Positions 57,476 to 64,000 of a DNA stretch of 64,000 nucleotides are shown piece by piece. The notes below the pieces were generated by a model. The model was not told the origin of the DNA, did not search any database, and worked only from the letters and a program-made list of their open reading frames with translations. Both the position numbers and the translations under genes were made by a program. Source of the DNA: Melieria omissa (lineage: Eukaryota; Arthropoda; Insecta; Diptera; Ulidiidae); NCBI GenBank assembly GCA_963971225.1, contig OZ020267.1:104154392-104218391 (forward strand), in the 5' to 3' direction. Positions within the stretch are counted from its first letter, which is position 1; each line of letters opens with the position of its first letter.

Positions 57476-57639
57476 AAGGAAAACAACAAGAGGTAAGAGA
57501 AGGGATAAAAGGCATGAAAGTACAACAAACGCGCCAACGGAATAATAAAGCGATTTTGAACACAGGTCAAAAGTTTAAAAAATGACTGATGTGTTAGGAC
57601 CGAAAAGAAGAAGCAATCACTGTTGAAAGTTCGTGTTTG

Positions 57640-59210
57640 CATGGCAAAAGCAAAACAGATAATTTCCCTCTATTTACAGCTTCAATTACATATCCAGTAC
57701 ATTCATTTTAATTGAACTGTGTAATTCAGCTTCCTCAAAGACGGAAAGCAGCCAGACAACTTACAATGCAAACAATACATGAGAAAAGTAAAGTTTGTAC
57801 CGACTGGAGCTGTGCACATGCGACAATTGAGTACTGGCAGCAGCGCAAAGTTCACATATGCCAGCTGCAGCAAGAGCGTTTTGTTGTAGGCATAATAATA
57901 ATAAAAACCAAAACAACAACAACAGTATGAACTGCACAAAAGCAGACGCAATGTCTGCGCACGCACGGCGGGTGGGTGGATGGCTTGGCTGGTCGGTGGC
58001 CTGCAAACGGACAAGCAACTTTAATTGAGTGGTGAATGAATGCAAGCGACTGCTGACTAGTGGTGGGAGGGTGAGGAGGGAAGAAGAAGCGCAAGTGCGG
58101 TGCAGATTGTAGTGAGTGGCGTTGATTGCTTACGTATTAATAAGCAGGAAATTTCAATGTAGCGAACGATTTCGTCGTAAGAACGAATGAACTGTGCATA
58201 TGTATGTGTATGTGTTTGTTTGTCTGTCTGTACAGATATTTTTAGAGTGCTGCGAGTTGGTATTGTTTGCATTTCTGCGCAATTTAAGCCAATTGGCTGA
58301 TGTTCAATGTTTTTGTTTTTTTGTTTGTTTGTTTCTTTCTTCAGGCAATGGTTTCTATGACAAAAAACACACAAAACGCAAAACAATTGCAATAACAATA
58401 ATGAAAATAAAACAAACAAAACATCTGGTTATGTGTTTCTGCATGTTGCGCGTGCAAATTGATTAGTCGCTGCAAAAAGTTGCTGGCTGCCAAAGGCTTT
58501 TCCCTGCCGCAATTGCAGCCGAGTGCACTTTTCTATTGAGAAATAGCTAGAGAGAAGTTAAAGACAGAGAGAGAGAGCACTCCTTCGGGTGCGGCTGCGC
58601 CTTTGTGTGCTGCTGCTGCCCACATTTTAATTTCCGCCCTGTGCACTTTTGTAACATTGCGTCTGCGCAATGACGCGCTGACCAACAGCATTGCTCAGCG
58701 AGCCTTTCCTTTTTGGCTCTGCTGTGAAGCACACCCATTGTTTTTGCTTTTTTAAGCGGTTTTCTATGAGCTACATTGCACTATTTGGAATATATGAAAA
58801 TTTAATCGAGTTCAATTGTTTGAAGTTACTGTGTCTTCAGATAGTCGTCTGCACTATTAAACAAATTCACTAATAAAAATTGCATAAATTCCCCTCAAAC
58901 AAAATTTAACAATTCAAATAAATTTCCACAAAGCTGAGTAAAAGTGGAAGAAAAAATGTTTTGTTGAAATCTTAAATATTTTAACTGCCACAGCCTCTTC
59001 CAGTCGTTCCACAATTTGTGTCAGTTTACCGACTGTCGACCGGCAGCAGCTGGCGTCCAGCTGAGCGTGTGTAATTAAAATGAAAAGCAAACCACAATTG
59101 TGGTTAAAAAATAAACCAAATCCGCCTCGTGCAGACCGACTGACGCACTCGCTCCTCTTTTCATTGTCTGGCCGCTCACTGTGTTCCGTGTAGTCACACT
59201 TCCGCATTTT
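57640..59210. other. Non-repetitive, possibly regulatory stretch upstream of nimA
   Basis: Normal, non-repetitive composition between low-complexity tracts, with GAGAGAGAG at about 58565 and CAG/CTG-rich words. It could hold the nimA promoter and 5' UTR. A minus-strand frame near 57761-58045 has a leucine-rich run resembling a signal peptide, but no splice path to nimA was convincing. Confidence 0.35.
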
Positions 59211-59214
59211 CACA

Positions 59215-60745
59215 CAGTTTATTTCTTCACTTATTTCACTTTTCTTTCCTTTTCTTTTTTGTCCTTTTATTCACCCATAATTCCTTCCTCATTCCCATCC
59301 AATTTTGTTCCACGTTTTCTTTTCTCTATCTTCTCTTTGTCTTATCCTTCTATACTTCCTTTCTCACTCCCTTTGAAAATTGTTCCACGTTTTCTTTTCT
59401 TTGCAATGTAATTACACTTTTGCTTCACTTTCTTTTACATTTACTTCCTCTTCACTTTGCTTTATCCTCCCATAATTCCTTCTTCACTCCCATCCAATTT
59501 TGTTTAACTTTTTTTAATGTAATTTAATTATTTCTTCACTTATGTCACTCCTCTTTCCTCTTCTCCTTGTCATATCCTACTATACTTTCTTTCTCACTCC
59601 CTTTAAAATTTGTTTCACGTGTTCTTTTCTCTATCTTCTCTTTGTTTAATCCTCCCATACTTCCTTCCTCACTCCCGTTCAATTTTGTTCCACGTTTGCT
59701 TTTCTCCCTCTTCTATTTGATTATTTGTTCCCTTTCTCTTACTCTTCTTGCCTTTTCTTCTTGTCTTATCCTCCATACTTCTTCCTCATGCCCTTCCAAT
59801 TTTGTTCCACGTTTGCTTTTCTCTCTCTTCTCTTTGTCCGGTCCTTTCATATTTTCTTCTTTACTCCCTTTCAAATTTGTTCAACTTTTTCATTTCTTTG
59901 CAATGTAATTAAATCTTGTCTTCACTTTCTTTTACACTTATTTTTTCTCTTCTTTGTTTTATCCTTCCATATTTCCTTCCTCATTCCCTTCAAATATTGT
60001 TTAACTTTTTTTAATGCAATTTAATTACTCTTCACTCTGTCATGTTTTCTGTTCTCTCTTTTCTATATTTTTTTTCTCAATGCCTTCCAATTTGTTTCCA
60101 TGTTCATTCAACGTTCTTGAAAGTGTAACTTACTTAATTTTTTTCACTTCCTTTTATGCATATCTCGTCTTCTATTTGCCTTATCTTTTCATATCTCCTT
60201 CCTCACTTCCTCTTCCAATTTTTCCCACGTTTTTTTCTAGTACTTTAATTTTTTCTTCACTTCCTTTTACACTTTCATATTTCCTTTCTTACTACTATCT
60301 AATTTTTTCACGCTTTCTTTGCAATGTATTTTAATTTTTTTCATCACTTTTTCACTCTTATATCCTCTTCTGTTTGTCTTATTCTTTCATATTTACTTCC
60401 TCACTTCCTTCCAATTTGTTCAAGCTTTCTGTAAAATATAAACTAATTAATTTTTTTTTAATTTCCTTTCACCCTTCCTTCCACTTCTCTTTGTCTGATC
60501 TGTTCTTATATTCTTCCTCCGTGCCTTCCAATTTTTTCCATGTTTTATTTTCTTTGCAATATTTGAGTTATACCTTCATATTTCGTCCCTTACCCTCTTC
60601 CAATTTTTTCCTCCTTTTCGTTAGAATGTAAATGAAATATTTCTTCACTTCCTTTCATTCATATTTCCTCTTCTCTTCCTTCCTTCCTTCATATTACTTT
60701 TCTCTTCCGTTTCAATTTATTTCCACGTTTTCTTTCTAATGTTAT
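59215..60745. repeat. Pyrimidine-rich tract of degenerate repeats
   Basis: About 1.5 kb almost wholly C and T on the plus strand, with recurring words CCAATTTTGTTCCACGTTTT, CTTTGCAATGTAATT and CTTCCTCACTCCC spaced roughly 75-155 bp. The mirror image in composition of 55200-56990. Frames in it are artefacts. Confidence 0.75.
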
Positions 60746-62346
60746 TTAATGATCAAAGGTTGGGCCAAGGTCCTTGAGTACTTCCGCCTAACAGGCTTTT
60801 TAAGTTTCCTCCCTTATCATCTTAACCCTTTCGGGACTACTGGGATAATACGTCCCAGCGAGTTTTTTATGTTCCTCAAAACAATTATTGAAATCTTACG
60901 ACCCACGCAAAATATTTTTACGACTTCGGTGTTCCCGCATAAAAGGATGATTTCAGCATTTGTGAGCATCCAATATAATTTTCTAAACCCAACATTCATA
61001 CCTTGAAAATATTTCTACTGAGACTATTTTGGATTTCAAAATTAAACTGCGTCCCTTTTCTTTTCTCTCTTTTTAAAACTTCTCGGTGCTCCTTTCCCTC
61101 CTCCTCTTTACCTGCTCTCCTAGCATAACTGCTTGAAAAGGAGCTAAGATCGAGCTTCTTTTATGTAGTGTGCGCCACTGAAATCTTGATTGATCTTAAA
61201 CTATATTCAGATTATTACAAACTCAACTGTTGGTCGATACCTGCCGAGAATAAAGATGGAGGAGTTTTGACTAGTTTTTTTTTTTATTTGGTGTTAGTTG
61301 AGTGCTGACTTGTTGACACAGTTCTCGGAGTTCTGATCTAAGGCAGCAACCACTGAATCACAATGGACACCAATTCCATGTCATGGCTCCACAAAATGTA
61401 ACTGCTATATAATTTCCTTGAAATCATCTAACTTTAACTAATATTGAAAGATTTTTGCTCAATGTAGCTGACACAAAAAAGTCTTAGCATCAAAATTGGA
61501 AGTGGAAATGTGATGTTGTCAACACGCCCAACAAACAACGCCCATTGCGTTCGACACTCGGGCTACAGCTGACGGCACTTGGTGACAAGCCGAAGGAACA
61601 CAAGTCAAGCGTATGGAAAAGTCGCTAACTGTTGGCGCGAATTGTTGAGCTGACAGTTGTCGGTTAAGTCATTGCTAAGTGGATTCGATTACAGTTGCCG
61701 CTTACTGGGTCTCGCTTTGCTATTGTTACCAGAGTCTGGTATTGTTACCATGGGTTGCCAAATGGCAACATTGTCGCATGACAGCCGACAGACACCGACA
61801 AAACAGTTGCCAGGCAAATAAAGACGATATGATCGCGAAGTATGAAGCAGAAGTTGTCAAAGTTGCAATTGAACTTTCAAAAATTATGTTCATTTGCACA
61901 TATTGCAACCAAATAGGGGTTTGTGAAATATTATTAAGGTTTTGTTAGTTGATAGTATATTTGAATTTAAAGTAAAGTCGGTTTGTTGCAATTTATGCAA
62001 TGAACACTGGTTTTGGCTATGAAATGTTGGCTGTAAAAGGTGAATGTTGTAAGACATTGAATTTTGTAATTGCTTTTTGATTTCATTTAGTGTTACAGAT
62101 TAACGCATGGGTTGCGTTTATTGCAAGTAGTGTGTGGTCATTTTTGAATGTTTTTAACGCACTTGATGGTTGTTAACTTTGGAATTTCAGAGCAAGGTGT
62201 GAAAAACTGTTTGATATGTGGATTTGTTTCGTGATTCAATGAGGTCTCAAGTAATGCTCAACCAAAGTGCATGCAAAGTCTTGAAACTTTTTGTATGAAA
62301 TTATACAGAAAACTTTTAAGAAATTAATTGAAGATTTTATTTGGTA
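60746..62346. other. Spacer, no gene seen
   Basis: Mixed composition. The stretch 61520-61830 has TGTTACCA duplicated (61724-61751) and is fairly G+C-rich, but no frame has domain features. Confidence 0.4.
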
Positions 62347-63920
62347 TACACTGCGGGACACTTGATTACCCTCACTTTATTTTGTTAGCTAAGATTTTTG
62401 TTATGAAGTCAAAAACTTTTTTTTTAATGTCAAAATTTTCTGGACACTTAGTTACATGTGTTCCTGTTTTTGAACCGCCAAAATTGTATGTAAAATGATG
62501 ATAAACCACATTTTTGTCCTTTTAAGCCTATTTCAAGTGGGACACTTGATTACCCTCACTCATAGAAAACAAAGAAACTAGAGGTAATTCTTCATTACAT
62601 TTATTAATTTTTTATTACTAATGTTTTGTATGGACACCATTACTGCGAATAAACTTAAAAAGACGAGAAGGCGAAGAGTTGTCCAACGATGTAAGATAAT
62701 TTTCAGGGATTTTGGAAAATTATTTTTCAATTGTGTCTATAAGACGCCATCTGCATAAATTTTACGTGTCAACCATCCCCAAACATTTTCGATTATGTTT
62801 GGATCGGAGGAGAATGCAGACCAATCTATTTCATTAACATTTTCCGCTTCAAACCAATCCTTCACCAACTAGCGGTGTGAATGGCAGCGTTATCATGCTG
62901 GAAAATCCCGCGTTTCCCCGCGAATATTTCGTCAAAGTTTACAAATCCAATCTCCAACATTTCCATATAATTCTGTGAAACTGGGCGCCCTTCCAATATT
63001 GTTACATTTATTGCGCCATGGGCCGACATTGCTGCCGACAACATAACTGAGAATGCTGCTGAATGACGCCGCGACAAAAATCGTTCAGATTTTCTTAGAT
63101 CGTGAAAATAGTGTTGGAAGCCATTGGGTCCGTCCAAATTAAATTTCTTTTCGTCGGAAAAGACGACTGACTTCCACTCCTGCTGCCAACTGAGATGAGC
63201 TCGCGCGAACTCTAAGCGTACCGTTTTGTGACTTTGCAGTAAACGTGGTTTTTTTTTGCAGCCTTTTGCGTTTGATGTAAGGAAACTGCTTAATTACTCT
63301 GTGGACAGTGCTGACACTGGCTGTCGTCCTGGTTAGACCTCGTATGTGACCCGCAGACGCAGAGGAATTGGACGCTTCACGAAGATCTGCTCTTCTCTCT
63401 CTAAGAGAAGTTGCTGTTGCGGTACGACCTTTGCGGTTTTTGCCATAAGTTGTGGGTGTTTTAAGAAAATGGTTTACCACCCATGGATCGCGATCGATTC
63501 TGTGAGCGATTTCGCGGTTACTTATGTTTCCTCCTTGTACGCCGAAATTCGTCCCCTTTCCAATTCTTTTAAGGTTTTACCGCGGGCCATTGCATCTGCC
63601 GTCTGTAAATTTCACAAAAATTATATGTCTAATACTTTCAATTTAGTTTTTCAAACCAATTTACACAAATCCTACCTTCTAACACTTGTTACAGGTCTAA
63701 AACTGCAATGAGGGTAATCAAGTGTCCCACTTGAAATATGCTTAAAAGGACAAAAATGTGGTTCATCATCATTTTACATACAATTTTGGCGGTTCAAAAA
63801 CAGGAACACATGTAACTAAGTGTCCAGAAAATTTTGACATTAAAAAAAAAGTTTTTGACTTCATCACAAAAATCGTAGCTAACAAAGTAAAGTGAGGGTA
63901 ATCAAGTGTCCGGCAGTGTA
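62347..63920 (-). mobile_element. Tc1-like transposon with long inverted/direct repeats
   Basis: A 1.57-kb element between TA dinucleotides (62347-62348 and 63919-63920). Inverted repeats of about 220 bp start CACTGCGGGACACTTGATTA on the left and, reversed, CACTGCCGGACACTTGATTA on the right. In each arm GGGACACTTGATTACCCTCA occurs twice, at the outer and inner ends, the inverted-repeat/direct-repeat layout where Tc1-family transposases bind. A broken transposase gene lies between the arms on the minus strand. Confidence 0.88.
62700..63590 (-). pseudogene. Tc1-like transposase, frameshifted
   Basis: From the ATG at 63590 (MARGKTLKELERG) the frame has an N-terminal helix-turn-helix region (REIAHRIDRDPWVVNHFLK, in another frame), then SVSTVHRVIK. 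The catalytic domain has VFSDEKKF, FQHDNAAIHTAS and DPNIIENVWGW, the expected D, D and E positions. It is broken by frameshifts near 63523, 63230 and 62868 and by an in-frame TAG near 62742. Length and motif order match Tc1/Tc3 transposases of about 340 residues. Confidence 0.82.
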
Positions 63921-64000
63921 TGATTTCATTGAACATCATATTTTTTACAGTTACTTGACCTATTTAACCAAAACCTTGAACCTAACCTAACTTTATAACA
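63921..64000. other. Window end, CCTAACC word
   Basis: GAACCTAACCTAACTT at 63979-63994 resembles the LINE tails noted elsewhere. Too short to assign. Confidence 0.3.

Overview
The window is AT-rich, repeat-laden nuclear DNA of a higher fly. GT-AG introns, AATAAA signals, RTE-type LINEs, Tc1/mariner relics and above all a cluster of Nimrod genes point to a brachyceran dipteran. The loose spacing and the repeat families suggest a tephritid fruit fly rather than Drosophila; that is an inference, not a proof.

The coding content is essentially the Nimrod locus, with eight genes carrying the CCxGY motif and NIM (EGF-like, six-cysteine) repeats. In order they are: an intronless secreted NimC3-like gene (13.4-14.1 kb, +); a 716-residue transmembrane NimC1/NimC2-type receptor with 12 NIM repeats (18.5-21.0 kb, +); a NimB5-like gene (24.8-26.8 kb, -); a NimB4-like gene (30.1-34.1 kb, +); nimB3 with one NIM repeat (36.0-36.5 kb, +); a NimB2-like gene (39.6-45.4 kb, +); a NimB1-like gene (45.6-48.9 kb, -, tail to tail with nimB2); and nimA (53.1-54.9 kb, -, 5' exon or exons not found). 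I rebuilt the exons by hand. All reading frames close, and in every multi-exon NimB gene the first intron is phase 2 between the signal-peptide exon and the CCxGY exon. In Drosophila such proteins are blood-cell (hemocyte) phagocytosis receptors (NimC, NimA) or secreted regulators (NimB). The B1-B5 names rest on remembered Drosophila lengths and order.

Outside the cluster, 0-6 kb is an AT-rich tandem array hit by a near-intact RTE LINE, a TTAA-flanked MITE and a second LINE fragment. A degenerate Tc1/mariner transposase gene lies at 5.8-7.0 kb. A two-exon microgene (49 residues, one membrane segment) sits at 7.1-7.3 kb. A foldback-like element lies at 10.7-12.3 kb. The spacers and introns between Nimrod genes hold a series of unrelated tandem arrays (units of about 38, 67, 85, 140, 145, 208 and 320 bp), three large (ATTTT)n arrays, three MITEs with clear inverted repeats, (CCTAA)n-tailed LINE ends and tRNA-like SINE pieces. 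From 54.9 to 62.3 kb, upstream of nimA, come a purine-rich tract, a (TAAAA)n array, a more complex possibly regulatory stretch and a pyrimidine-rich tract. The window ends with a Tc1-like element with long inverted repeats (62.3-63.9 kb).

Possible control signals are exact initiator plus DPE core promoters upstream of the NimB4-like and NimB2-like genes and a tight group of AGATAA (GATA-factor) sites upstream of the NimC receptor.
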